53,103 nt of DNA, from positions 1 through 53,103 of the forward strand of contig JAATFD010000039.1 of the NCBI GenBank assembly GCA_015655375.1. The letters run 5' to 3'. This stretch comes from Actinomycetales bacterium. GTDB lineage: Bacteria > Actinomycetota > Actinomycetes > Actinomycetales > Actinomycetaceae. Position numbers and translations under genes: made by a program. Under the pieces are notes generated by a model that was not told where the DNA came from, did no database searches, and saw only the letters and a list, made by a program, of their open reading frames with translations. The first letter of the stretch is position 1. Each line of letters starts with the position of its first letter. Positions 1-7,932 of this stretch are shown piece after piece.

Positions 1-2
1 CG

Positions 3-1112
3 TGGGTCCTCTACCAGCGTGGGGTCATCACCGCACCCAACGTGGTCCTCGCCGGGATTGTCGGCTCCGGCAAGTCGAGCCTGGCGAAATCCCTCTACAC
101 CCGGTCGCTGCCGTTCGGGCGCCGTGTCTACGTTCCCGGCGACCCCAAGGGAGAACACACGGCGGTCGCGCAGGCGGTCGGCGGGCGGGCGATCATCCTC
201 GGCCACGGGCTGCGCAACAGACTCAACCCCCTGGACGCCGGCTACCGGCCCTCATCGGTGTCGGACATTGAGTGGGCAACACAGGTGGCTTCGCGGCGCC
301 GGGACCTGATCGGTGCGCTCGCAGAAACCGTGCTCGACCGGGCATTGTCCCCGTTGGAGCACACCGCCATCGACCTCGCCCTGACCGACGCAGTGCGCTC
401 TGCTGACGTGCCGATCCTGCCGATGGTCGTCGACCGCATCCTCGCCCCGAACCCCGCCGACGACCAGGACGGGCGGCTCGCCGAAGACGGACGCCTCGTC
501 GGGCACGCCCTGCGCCGCCTGGTCGCCGGGGACTTGCAGGGCTTGTTCGACGGCCCCTCGACGGTGCGATTCGACCCGTCGCTGCCGATGGTGTCCCTCG
601 ACCTGTCCCGCGTCGCGGAGAACACCACGCTCGTCTCCGTGCTGATGACCTGCTCCAGCGCATGGATGGAGTCGGCCCTGTCGGACCCGAACGGCGGCCA
701 GCGGTGGGTGATCTACGACGAAGCCTGGCGGCTCATGCAATACCCGGCCCTGCTGCGACGCATGGACGCCCAATGGCGACTGGCCCGACATTTCGGCATC
801 GCCAACATGTTGATCTTCCACAAGCTCTCCGATTTGGACAATGTGGGCGACTCCGGCTCCGCGATGCGCGCACTCGCCTCCTCGCTGCTGGCCAACGCCG
901 AGACCCGGATCGTGTACCGGCAGGAACCCGACCAGCTCGGCTCGACCGCCCTAGCCCTCGGGCTGACCGGCACCGAGCAGAGACTTCTGCCGACGCTGGG
1001 CGTCGGCCAAGGGCTCTGGCGGATCAAGGACCGCTCGTTCGTCGTACAACACCAGCTGCACCCCGCGGAGCTCGCCGCGTTCGACACCACCGGCCGCATG
1101 ACCGGGAAGTGA
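3..1112 (+). CDS. VirB4/TraE-like conjugation ATPase, C-terminal part (5' end outside window)
   Basis: The frame is open from base 3 without a start, so the N-terminal part lies to the left of the window; 369 residues are visible. A Walker A loop (GIVGSGKSS) lies near visible residue 19 and a Walker B-like RWVIYDEAW near residue 235. These fit the C-terminal ATPase domain of VirB4-type proteins, which power type IV secretion at the inner face of the membrane. The neighbours support a conjugation role: a VirD4-like coupling protein and an SSB lie downstream on the same strand. The family call is from motifs and context. A related TraG/HerA-type ATPase is the main alternative. Confidence 0.8.
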   Translation, partial: WVLYQRGVITAPNVVLAGIVGSGKSSLAKSLYTRSLPFGRRVYVPGDPKGEHTAVAQAVGGRAIILGHGLRNRLNPLDAGYRPSSVSDIEWATQVASRRRDLIGALAETVLDRALSPLEHTAIDLALTDAVRSADVPILPMVVDRILAPNPADDQDGRLAEDGRLVGHALRRLVAGDLQGLFDGPSTVRFDPSLPMVSLDLSRVAENTTLVSVLMTCSSAWMESALSDPNGGQRWVIYDEAWRLMQYPALLRRMDAQWRLARHFGIANMLIFHKLSDLDNVGDSGSAMRALASSLLANAETRIVYRQEPDQLGSTALALGLTGTEQRLLPTLGVGQGLWRIKDRSFVVQHQLHPAELAAFDTTGRMTGK

Positions 1113-1446
1113 CGGGTTTCGCGGAGTTCGTTCGGAGATCTCGGGAACCTGAGTGTTCGCCGGCGGTTTCAGGCTACTGGAGGGGGGACTCAAGCAGTTC
1201 TCCGAAGCACCGTCACCTAATCCCCCAGACGTCGACAAAACCGAACGAACCTAGCGGGCAGAGCGCACCCAGCGAACGTAAAACGGTGCAAAGAACCTGT
1301 CGCAGTAGAGACAGACCCGCGATCGGGTTCCCGCGGAAGGTGCCGTAGGTGCGCTGCGACCGACTCAACGAATAGGGCGCCCAGACCTACCTGGTCTCCA
1401 GACGGCCCGATGGCCGTCCTTTCGCAGAGAGCCAGGAGGCCAGCCC
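1113..1446. other. Intergenic region upstream of the surface-protein gene
   Basis: These 334 bases hold no convincing gene. The last 65 bases contain two hairpins (listed separately) and an AGGAGG ribosome binding site at about 1435-1440, before the ATG at 1447. I looked for a known riboswitch core and did not recognise one. Confidence 0.6.
1383..1423 (+). promoter_or_regulatory. Two leader hairpins before the surface-protein gene
   Basis: The first hairpin pairs AGACC (1383-1387) with GGTCT (1393-1397). The second pairs GACGGCC (1401-1407) with GGCCGTC (1412-1418) around a CGAT loop and is followed by CTTTC, so it resembles a weak intrinsic terminator. It ends about 24 bases before the start codon. 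An attenuator-like role is an inference. Confidence 0.35.
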
Positions 1447-4400
1447 ATGTCACTGTCGACCACTTCCCGACCTATCGCCCGCAAGCACCCGCCGGGCGGG
1501 TTGCGGCGCCGGATGGCGTCATTGCTGGTCGCGCTCCTCGTCGCGGCCAGCACGCTGGTGCTCGGGACCGTGCCGGCTCAGGCGGGAAGCCGCGGCGTCG
1601 GATACGAGGGCACGCTGGGCTTCCTCGGCGCGTACAGCACGGAGGTGGACGGTCGGCAGGCGTACTGCATCGACCTCGGCGCCGCCTCGCCGTTCGGGCA
1701 GACCTCAGGCCCGCGGACTGTGACCTCGCTGGATTCGCTGTCCCGCCAGCAACTCGCTGAACTGAACTATGTCCTGGACAGGTGGGGGCAATCGAGCGAT
1801 CCGACCATAACAGCGGCGGTCGCGCTGTTCGTGTGGTCGGTGGCCGACTCGGGCACGTACAACAGCCACGGTATATCGGGCGACGATTACTACGTGGCCC
1901 GTGCTCCGTCCGGCGTCCGAGGGGCGATCCTGGACAACCTCGCCGATATGCGGCAGGAAGCCGGAGTGAACGCGGTCACGGACCCGTCGCTATCGCTCGC
2001 GTTGGCGATGCAGGACCAGGACGCCGGGACGCTGACCGTCCAGGCACACCCGTCATCCTTGCAGGGCACGGCCACGCTCAGCGATGCCGTGTTCGCCGAC
2101 GGCGGGTCGTCGCGCACGGTCGGCGCCGGCCAGTACCAGATCACCGGCACCCCGGCGGGCGGAGCAGCCTCCTATCGGGTGGAGGCGTCGATGAGCGTGG
2201 CCGCTGCCGGCTACGGCGCCCAGGTGGACCTGTACACGACGGCCGAGTCGCAGCGGCTCATCAGTGCCGTGGCCGGTTCGTCCACGGGCCTGTCGGCCGA
2301 GGCGCGGACTCCGGTGATCGAGCTGGACTTCCAGCCCGAGATCGGCACGCAGGTCGCCTCCCGATTCGTCGCTGAGGGCGACGTGTTTGTGGACAACCTG
2401 ACGGTCACGGTCACCAAGGGCTCCTGGATCAACGTCGATGGCCGCCCGGTGCCAGTCACGGCGACTGGCACGCTCTACGGGCCGTTCGATGAGCAGCCCA
2501 CCGAAGCCGCCGCCCCGCCGGCCGGAGCTCGCGTCGCCGGGGCCGAGGAGGTGACGTTGATCGGAGCCGGGTCCTACACCTCGCCCGGCACGATCACCGC
2601 CCCCGAGTCCGGCTTCTACACCTGGGTGTGGCAGATTGACAAGACCGCCCAAGGCGGCAACAGCAAGTACCTCACCGGGTCGTTCACGGACAGGTTCGGG
2701 CGCGTCGCCGAGACGGCAGTAACGCCGTTCCAGCCCAAGGCCGTCTCCGAGGCCGACCAGCACCTTGCCATTCCTGGTGACGCGCTGACCGACACGATCA
2801 CCGTCGCCAGCTCGAACGGGGCGTGGCTGAAGCGCGACGGCGCGTTCATCCCCGTCGTCTTCGAGGGAACCGCCTACCAGGTACCCGGCACCCTCCCTCC
2901 AACGCAGGACGACAGCGTACCGACCGGCGCGGTGGCGCTGGGCACCGTGAAGGTCACCGCAGACGGGCCGGGCGTCTACAGCTCACCGGCGGTGATCGCC
3001 CCGACCGGCGGGTTCGTGACCTGGGTGTGGCAGGTGAAGAAGGCGTCGCAGCCGGAATGGGTGCGTGACTACCTCGCCGCCAACTGGACCGACGCCTACG
3101 GCATTCCGGTCGAGACGACCTCGGTGCGGTGGCCGGTCACCACGACCTCGCTGATGCGCGAATACAACGTCCACGAGGGAGGCCGGGCGTTCGACACCAT
3201 GACAGTCACCGGGTTCCCCGCCAATCACGGCGAGTTCGCCGGTGACGGCTACTGGCAGGCCGATGTGGATGAACTGGTCCATACCGTCTATGGGCCGTTC
3301 GACACCGACGCGGTGCTCACCGACGACCTCGACCTGAGTTCGGCTCCGGTGCTGACGACGATCACGACCCCGGCACGCAACGGCGTCTACCGGCTCGGGT
3401 ACACCGACGCGGACCGGATCACCCCGACCGTGCCGGGCTACTACGTGCTGGAGACCACGTTCGCTGGCGACGACCGTGTGCAGCCGTATCAGTCGTCTCC
3501 GGCGGACGTGCTGGAACGCTTCTACGTCCCGCCGACCCCCGAGGTCGAGCTGCCCGTCACGGTCATCACCCAGGCCACCCCGGCCGTCCTGGTCGGTGAG
3601 CTCTTCGGCGACACGGTGCTGGTGCAGGGCACGGTGCCCGAGGGCGCGACCCTGGTGTTCCGCGCCTACGGACCCCAGGCGGCCAATCAGGGCCCGGTGT
3701 GTGAGGCGGCGTTCTACGAGTCCGATCCGATCCCGGTCACCCAGCCCGGCGTCTACACCTCGGGAACGACAAGCGTCGATCAGCCCGGCAACGTGTACTG
3801 GATCGAAACCCTGTACGACAAGGACGGAACCATGCTGGTGGAGGGCACCTGCGGGGCACCCGGCGAGACCACCGTGGTCAGCGAGCAGCCCGAGACGCTG
3901 ACCGTGACCACCATGGCCGTCGCGGAAGTCGCTTTGGGCGAGCCCGCCCACGACACCGCGAAGGTCACCGGCACCATCCCTGCCGACACAACGCTCACCT
4001 TCGAGGCATACCGGCAGGACGGCGACACCGCCACCTGCACCGCCGACGAGCTGGTGTTCACCTCCGAACAAATCGAGGTGACTGGTCCCGTCGAGTACAC
4101 GTCGGCCGCTGTCGTCTTCGACCGGGCCGGCACCTACTACTGGATCGAGACGCTGCACGATGCCGAGGGCGAGGTGATCCACCGGGGCCTGTGCGGGGCA
4201 CCCAACGAGACCACCACCGTCACCGAGGTACCGGAAACCCCCACTCCGACGCCGCCTTCGACGCCACCTGCCTCTGAGACGCCGGACACCCCGAACCGGC
4301 CCACCTCCCTGGCGCAGACCGGCGCAAACGGCCCGCTGCTGCCGCTCGGCATCGCCGGCGGCGTCTTCGCCCTCGCCGGAGCACTGACCCTCTGGTTCGG

Positions 4401-4491
4401 GCGGCGCCTGGCGCTGTACCGGGAACGCAACGGATACATCCGTGAGGAGGACCAAGCGTTCCTTGACCTCGTCGAGCACGACGAGGGCTGA
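1447..4491 (+). CDS. Sortase-anchored surface protein of the conjugative element
   Basis: This 1014-residue protein is predicted to be exported and wall-anchored. It starts with an Arg-rich signal peptide, with a hydrophobic stretch at about residues 24-45 and an AQA-type cleavage site. An early YCIDLG motif (Cys74) recalls the thioester-domain adhesins of actinobacteria, but I do not see their usual TQxAIW glutamine motif, so the thioester is uncertain. The middle is built of beta-rich repeats. One pair ends in TWVWQ (near residues 397 and 529). A second pair of about 105 residues shares YWIETL and CGAP blocks (near residues 710-815 and 820-925). A Pro/Thr-rich linker leads to LAQTG (955-959), a membrane segment and a charged tail. 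It lies between the VirB4-like and VirD4-like genes, which suggests mating-pair contact or host adhesion. An AGGAGG site supports the start. Confidence 0.8.
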   Translation: MSLSTTSRPIARKHPPGGLRRRMASLLVALLVAASTLVLGTVPAQAGSRGVGYEGTLGFLGAYSTEVDGRQAYCIDLGAASPFGQTSGPRTVTSLDSLSRQQLAELNYVLDRWGQSSDPTITAAVALFVWSVADSGTYNSHGISGDDYYVARAPSGVRGAILDNLADMRQEAGVNAVTDPSLSLALAMQDQDAGTLTVQAHPSSLQGTATLSDAVFADGGSSRTVGAGQYQITGTPAGGAASYRVEASMSVAAAGYGAQVDLYTTAESQRLISAVAGSSTGLSAEARTPVIELDFQPEIGTQVASRFVAEGDVFVDNLTVTVTKGSWINVDGRPVPVTATGTLYGPFDEQPTEAAAPPAGARVAGAEEVTLIGAGSYTSPGTITAPESGFYTWVWQIDKTAQGGNSKYLTGSFTDRFGRVAETAVTPFQPKAVSEADQHLAIPGDALTDTITVASSNGAWLKRDGAFIPVVFEGTAYQVPGTLPPTQDDSVPTGAVALGTVKVTADGPGVYSSPAVIAPTGGFVTWVWQVKKASQPEWVRDYLAANWTDAYGIPVETTSVRWPVTTTSLMREYNVHEGGRAFDTMTVTGFPANHGEFAGDGYWQADVDELVHTVYGPFDTDAVLTDDLDLSSAPVLTTITTPARNGVYRLGYTDADRITPTVPGYYVLETTFAGDDRVQPYQSSPADVLERFYVPPTPEVELPVTVITQATPAVLVGELFGDTVLVQGTVPEGATLVFRAYGPQAANQGPVCEAAFYESDPIPVTQPGVYTSGTTSVDQPGNVYWIETLYDKDGTMLVEGTCGAPGETTVVSEQPETLTVTTMAVAEVALGEPAHDTAKVTGTIPADTTLTFEAYRQDGDTATCTADELVFTSEQIEVTGPVEYTSAAVVFDRAGTYYWIETLHDAEGEVIHRGLCGAPNETTTVTEVPETPTPTPPSTPPASETPDTPNRPTSLAQTGANGPLLPLGIAGGVFALAGALTLWFGRRLALYRERNGYIREEDQAFLDLVEHDEG

Positions 4492-4504
4492 CCAGCGGAC
4501 GCTG

Positions 4505-4547
4505 GGAGGGGAGGGGCACCCACACGCGGTGGGTGCCCCTCCCCTCC
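4505..4547 (+). terminator. Strong hairpin terminator after the surface-protein gene
   Basis: A perfect 19-bp stem (4505-4523 with 4529-4547) closes an ACGCG loop, 14 bases after the stop codon at 4491. No T-run follows, as is common in high-GC actinobacteria. It probably ends or stabilises the surface-protein transcript. Confidence 0.75.
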
Positions 4548-4626
4548 TGTCCGAGTCCAACTCCCAGTGTCTTAGTGGGGCGCGTTGCCGCACCTGTTCC
4601 ATATCCGCACAGAAGGAGCCTGGAAC

Positions 4627-4674
4627 ATGACGCAGTCCATCCCCGACAGCCAGCACAGCCGAGCAGCACAATGA
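4627..4674 (+). CDS. Tiny 15-residue ORF, translationally coupled to the next gene
   Basis: The ORF reads MTQSIPDSQHSRAAQ. It has a strong ribosome binding site (AAGGAG, 8 bases before the ATG), better than that of the following gene. Its stop overlaps the next start as ATGA (4671-4674), so it probably serves to deliver ribosomes to the downstream gene, as leader or coupling peptides do. It has no recognisable domain. It could also simply be the 5' end of the downstream gene's translation unit in another frame. Confidence 0.45.
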   Translation: MTQSIPDSQHSRAAQ

Positions 4675-5204
4675 CCCGGCGCCGAGACCACCGTGGCAAT
4701 GACAAGCAGGATCACGAACAGACGCCCGTGCCGGTCGTCTTACCCCATGTGGTCGTGGAAGTGGCCGAGAACGGCACGATGACCGTCACGGTCGACGGGA
4801 CCGTCTATGAGCCCGAACCGTTCGCGCCGCCATGGCGGCGCGAGTCCTTCGCGCACGTCCTTGACCGGCTCACCGAGCGCCACCACTGCCCTTTGAGAGT
4901 CGAGGTCCACGAGGCGGACGGCAGCGCGTTCACCGACATCATCACGCCCGGGAAACGTCGCCTGAGTCCGCCTGAGCCCACGGTTGCACAGCGAGAAGTC
5001 CCTGAGCTCCTGGTGCGGCGCGGTGAGGGGTTCGCCCCCGGAGAGGACGTGGCGATTGCCATCGTCGTCGCCCACGGCGACGCGGCCCCAGACGGTGCCA
5101 TGCGCGCCGTGCTGGCCACCGACCAGCTCGCCGCGAGCCCGACCCGGGAGGTCATCCTGTTCGGCCGCGTCTCCGGCACCCTCACCATCGGGCGCCCCGA
5201 ATGA
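4671..5204 (+). CDS. Small hypothetical protein of the conjugative element
   Basis: This 177-residue protein is acidic and probably soluble; I do not recognise its family. It has a basic N-terminus (MTRRRDHRGN), then alternating charged and aliphatic stretches that look like a compact alpha/beta domain, and no signal peptide or membrane segment. The chosen ATG overlaps the stop of the 15-residue ORF by ATGA. The same frame is open upstream to 4533, but that stretch lies in the terminator and has no ribosome binding site. Its place between the surface-protein and coupling-protein genes suggests an accessory role in transfer, which is inference only. Confidence 0.6.
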   Translation: MTRRRDHRGNDKQDHEQTPVPVVLPHVVVEVAENGTMTVTVDGTVYEPEPFAPPWRRESFAHVLDRLTERHHCPLRVEVHEADGSAFTDIITPGKRRLSPPEPTVAQREVPELLVRRGEGFAPGEDVAIAIVVAHGDAAPDGAMRAVLATDQLAASPTREVILFGRVSGTLTIGRPE

Positions 5205-5212
5205 ACGCACCC

Positions 5213-5352
5213 GCGCCACCGCGATCTCGCTCGGGGAAGAGCTGACCGACTGGTATCGGCGATCACGCCGGCACGACTGGGACAACCGGGTCGCTGGATG
5301 GCGGGATCACCGTGACCGGCTCGTGTCGCGACACGTGAGATGCGGCGCGTGA
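5213..5352 (+). other. Possible small protein-coding frame lacking a visible start
   Basis: This frame encodes a charged, helix-like stretch containing SLGEELTDWYRRSRRHDWDN and VAGWRDHRDRLVSRH, ending at a TGA at 5350-5352. Its Trp/Arg composition looks protein-like rather than random, but there is no ATG, GTG or TTG in frame near its start. The ATG at 5201, overlapping the previous stop, is in a different frame and gives only 14 residues. It may be a small gene that lost its start, or be reached by frameshift from the previous gene. Confidence 0.3.
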
Positions 5353-5397
5353 CCGCACCTGATCACCGATGCGGCAGTCCGAGCACCAGGAGCGACC

Positions 5398-7158
5398 ATG
5401 TCTATCCCCCCGTCCCAGCGCCCCACCAACGACGCCTTCGTCAACGTCGCCCTGGGTGGTCTGGTCATCGTGGCGCTGTTCAGTCTGGTGCTTCGCCTGG
5501 CCGGGAGCATCGCCGCGTTCCTGACCGGGCGGCCGCAACCGGACGGGGACGTCATCGCCGGTGTTGGTGTCCTGGCCTCGCCGCTGGACCCTGGCACGCC
5601 ACTGGGCACGCCGGGCCTCAATCCGATCGTCTACTGGGCGATCGCCGCCGTGCTGATCGGCACGGTCATCACGGCTGCGGTGTTCACCTGGCGGCTGATC
5701 ACCCGTGGGCGGGGACGCGTTGATCCGCGGCGTCTCGACGGGGCCGCGGGGGGCTCGGAAATCTTGGCGGTCGCTTCGCGGCGCGCGTTGCTGCGCCGGG
5801 CGAAGACCTTCCGTCCCTCGCTGAACAAGCCCCAACCCTGCGATGTCGGCTACCTGCTGGGCACCTCGCGGGGCCGGCAGGTGTGGGCGACCGTGGAGGA
5901 CTCGATCTTGCTGATCGGCCCGCCGCGCTCCGGCAAGGGTCTGCACGTTGTCATCAACAGCATCCTGGATGCGCCCGGCGCCGTCGTCACGACGAGCACC
6001 AGGCCGGACAACATCACCGCGACTCTGCTGGCGCGTCAGGACAAGGGTCCGGTGGCGGTGTTCGACCCGCAGTGTATCGCGCCCGGTCTGCCCGCAGGGC
6101 TGCGCTGGTCGCCGGTGCGGGGCTGTGAGGACCCGCTCACGGCGATGATCCGCGCTGTCGGATTGTCGACGGCGACTGACTTCGGGTCGGTCTCCGGCGG
6201 TGACTTCTGGCAGGGCAAGACGACCGCCGCGATCCAGGTGCTGCTGCACGCCGCCGCCCTCGACCACCGCGACGCGGGCGCCCTCTACAGCTGGGCGCTG
6301 AACCCGACCGCCGCGGGGGATGCGGTGCGCATCCTCCAGTCCAACCCGCGGGCTGCCGAGGGCTGGGCGGAGTCGCTGGAGTCGATGCTGCAATCCGACC
6401 CGCGCACCCGCGACAGCATCTGGCAGGGCGTGTCCCTGGCGTTCTCCGCGCTGGCCGACCCGCGCGTGCTGGACGCGGTGACCCCCCGGCCCGGCGAGGA
6501 GTTCGACCCGGAACGGTTCCTCACCCAGAACGGCACCTTGTATTTGCTCGCTACCGGGGCAGGAGCCGGGGCGAGCGCGTCGCTGGTCGCGGCCTTGATC
6601 GAGGATCTGGTCGAGACCGCTCGACGGCTCGCGGCACGGTCCCCGGGGGCGCGGTTGGACCCGCCGCTGCTGCTTGCCCTGGACGAGATCGGGAACCTCG
6701 CGCCGCTGCCGAGCCTGCCGACGCTGATGGCCGAGGGCGGCGGCACGGGCATCACGACACTGCCCGTGTTGCAATCCCTCGCCCAGGCCAGGGAGAAGTG
6801 GGGCGAGAACGCGGCAGCGGCAATCTGGGATGCCTCGATCGTGAAGATCGTGCTCGGCGGCGCCTCCAACTCCCGCGATCTGCAGGACCTGTCCACCCTC
6901 ATCGGGGAACGCGACGAGATCACCGACTCGGTGACCATCGGCGACTACGGGTCCCGGTCCTCGCAGCGCTCCGTGCGCCGCGTGCCGGTGCTGCCGCCGG
7001 ACGTGCTGCGCACCATGCCATTCGGCCTCGGCGTCATCCTGCTGCGCGCCGCGCGGCCGATCATCACCGACCTGCGGCCGTGGATGAAGCGGTCTGACGC
7101 TGCTGCGCTCGCTGCCGGCCAACGTGACGTCGAGGCGCTGCTGCGCGCCAGTTCCTGA
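5398..7158 (+). CDS. VirD4/TraD-like type IV coupling protein
   Basis: This 586-residue protein is likely the coupling ATPase that brings the relaxosome-DNA complex to the conjugation channel. Two N-terminal membrane segments are seen at about residues 18-40 and 80-102. A Walker A loop (GPPRSGKG) lies near residue 174, and a Walker B (LLLALDEIGNLAPLPSLP) near residue 422 is followed by the GGGTGI stretch typical of TraM-recognition/TraG-D ATPases. The ATG at 5398 has an AGGAG site 6 bases upstream. Together with the VirB4-like ATPase it marks the element as conjugative. The family is clear from motifs; the exact subfamily is not. Confidence 0.88.
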   Translation: MSIPPSQRPTNDAFVNVALGGLVIVALFSLVLRLAGSIAAFLTGRPQPDGDVIAGVGVLASPLDPGTPLGTPGLNPIVYWAIAAVLIGTVITAAVFTWRLITRGRGRVDPRRLDGAAGGSEILAVASRRALLRRAKTFRPSLNKPQPCDVGYLLGTSRGRQVWATVEDSILLIGPPRSGKGLHVVINSILDAPGAVVTTSTRPDNITATLLARQDKGPVAVFDPQCIAPGLPAGLRWSPVRGCEDPLTAMIRAVGLSTATDFGSVSGGDFWQGKTTAAIQVLLHAAALDHRDAGALYSWALNPTAAGDAVRILQSNPRAAEGWAESLESMLQSDPRTRDSIWQGVSLAFSALADPRVLDAVTPRPGEEFDPERFLTQNGTLYLLATGAGAGASASLVAALIEDLVETARRLAARSPGARLDPPLLLALDEIGNLAPLPSLPTLMAEGGGTGITTLPVLQSLAQAREKWGENAAAAIWDASIVKIVLGGASNSRDLQDLSTLIGERDEITDSVTIGDYGSRSSQRSVRRVPVLPPDVLRTMPFGLGVILLRAARPIITDLRPWMKRSDAAALAAGQRDVEALLRASS

Positions 7159-7243
7159 CTCACCGCTCTGGGGCTCACGTCCTCACCTGTGCACTGGAGG
7201 CGGCCCGGTGGCCGTCCTCGACTCACAGTTGAAGGAGGTAGCC

Positions 7244-7792
7244 GTGGCTATCAGAACATCGCAGGCAATCAACGGGTTCATCTCGGACGATCCCCGGCTG
7301 AGCTACACCCAGGACGGGCAGGCCCGCTTCTACGCGCGCGTCGGCATCAAGCACTTCCAGCGCACCGACGACGGCCAGTTCCACCGGCTCGCGAACACCT
7401 ACCACGACCTGATCCAGTTCGGTCGGGCCGCGGAGCTGTCCTACGAGCGGTTCTCTAAGGGCGATGAGTTCCTCGCCCAGGGTGAGGTTCGCGAGTACAC
7501 GCGCGACGTCGATGGGGTCTCCCGCACCGATGAGCAGTTCCTCGCCCGCCGGATCGGCCACGACCCGAACACGACGACCTACACCGTTGAGCGCAGGCCC
7601 GCCGCCGACCGCGACGGGACCGAACGTGAGAGTCCCGAGCGCGGGTCCGCGGATCGCGAGCCGGCCGAGAAGGAAGCCGCGCAGCAGGAGGAGCCTTCCC
7701 GAGCCCGCGGCAGCCGCCGCGGCCGACAGCTCGGGGCCGCCGAGCCCACCGCGCAGGCCCAGCCCGCCGCGACCGAGGCCGCGGCCCGCTGA
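7244..7792 (+). CDS. Single-stranded DNA-binding protein of the element
   Basis: This 182-residue protein has an OB-fold-like N-terminal two thirds, with blocks such as FYARVGIKHFQR, FGRAAELSYERFSKGDEFLAQGEV and a charged, disordered tail. SSB proteins coat single-stranded DNA during replication and conjugal transfer. I chose the GTG at 7244 because a strong AAGGAGG lies at 7232-7238; the longer frame from 7124 would overlap the coupling-protein gene and has no such site. The tail is rich in Glu, Arg, Ala and Pro and lacks the acidic-aromatic tip (DDDIPF-like) of housekeeping SSB, so partner recruitment may differ. It is probably a transfer-linked SSB-like protein rather than the cell's main SSB. 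Confidence 0.75.
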   Translation: MAIRTSQAINGFISDDPRLSYTQDGQARFYARVGIKHFQRTDDGQFHRLANTYHDLIQFGRAAELSYERFSKGDEFLAQGEVREYTRDVDGVSRTDEQFLARRIGHDPNTTTYTVERRPAADRDGTERESPERGSADREPAEKEAAQQEEPSRARGSRRGRQLGAAEPTAQAQPAATEAAAR

Positions 7793-7802
7793 CCGCCGAC
7801 CG

Positions 7803-7881
7803 CTGGCGGTGGCCGCAGGCGTGCCTGGCCTGCCCGACTCCCCCGCTCCGCAGGTGGACCCGCGTACCCGGCCACCGCCAG
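7803..7881. repeat. Nested inverted repeats between ssb-like and DUF4913 genes
   Basis: A perfect 12-bp inverted repeat, CTGGCGGTGGCC (7803-7814) with GGCCACCGCCAG (7870-7881), encloses a second 6-bp stem, GCAGGC (7815-7820) with GCCTGC (7828-7833). The structure lies in the 140-base gap between two genes. It could be a terminator, a structured RNA or a transfer/replication site; nothing in the sequence decides between these. Confidence 0.5.
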
Positions 7882-7932
7882 CCCCCCGAGACATCACCAC
7901 TACCGCCGTGGCCGCAACGAAGGACGAGACCG

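Noticed and set aside
1113-1446. A riboswitch upstream of the surface-protein gene
   Set aside because: Short GCAAAG-like stretches caught the eye, but no complete known riboswitch core could be drawn.
2983-4671. A 562-codon minus-strand frame
   Set aside because: It mirrors the surface-protein gene and its terminator, has no family motifs and no ribosome binding site.
5263-7122. A 619-codon open frame on the minus strand
   Set aside because: It is the antisense shadow of the VirD4-like gene; high-GC codon bias keeps it open, and its translation is Arg/Gly/Gln-rich without motifs.
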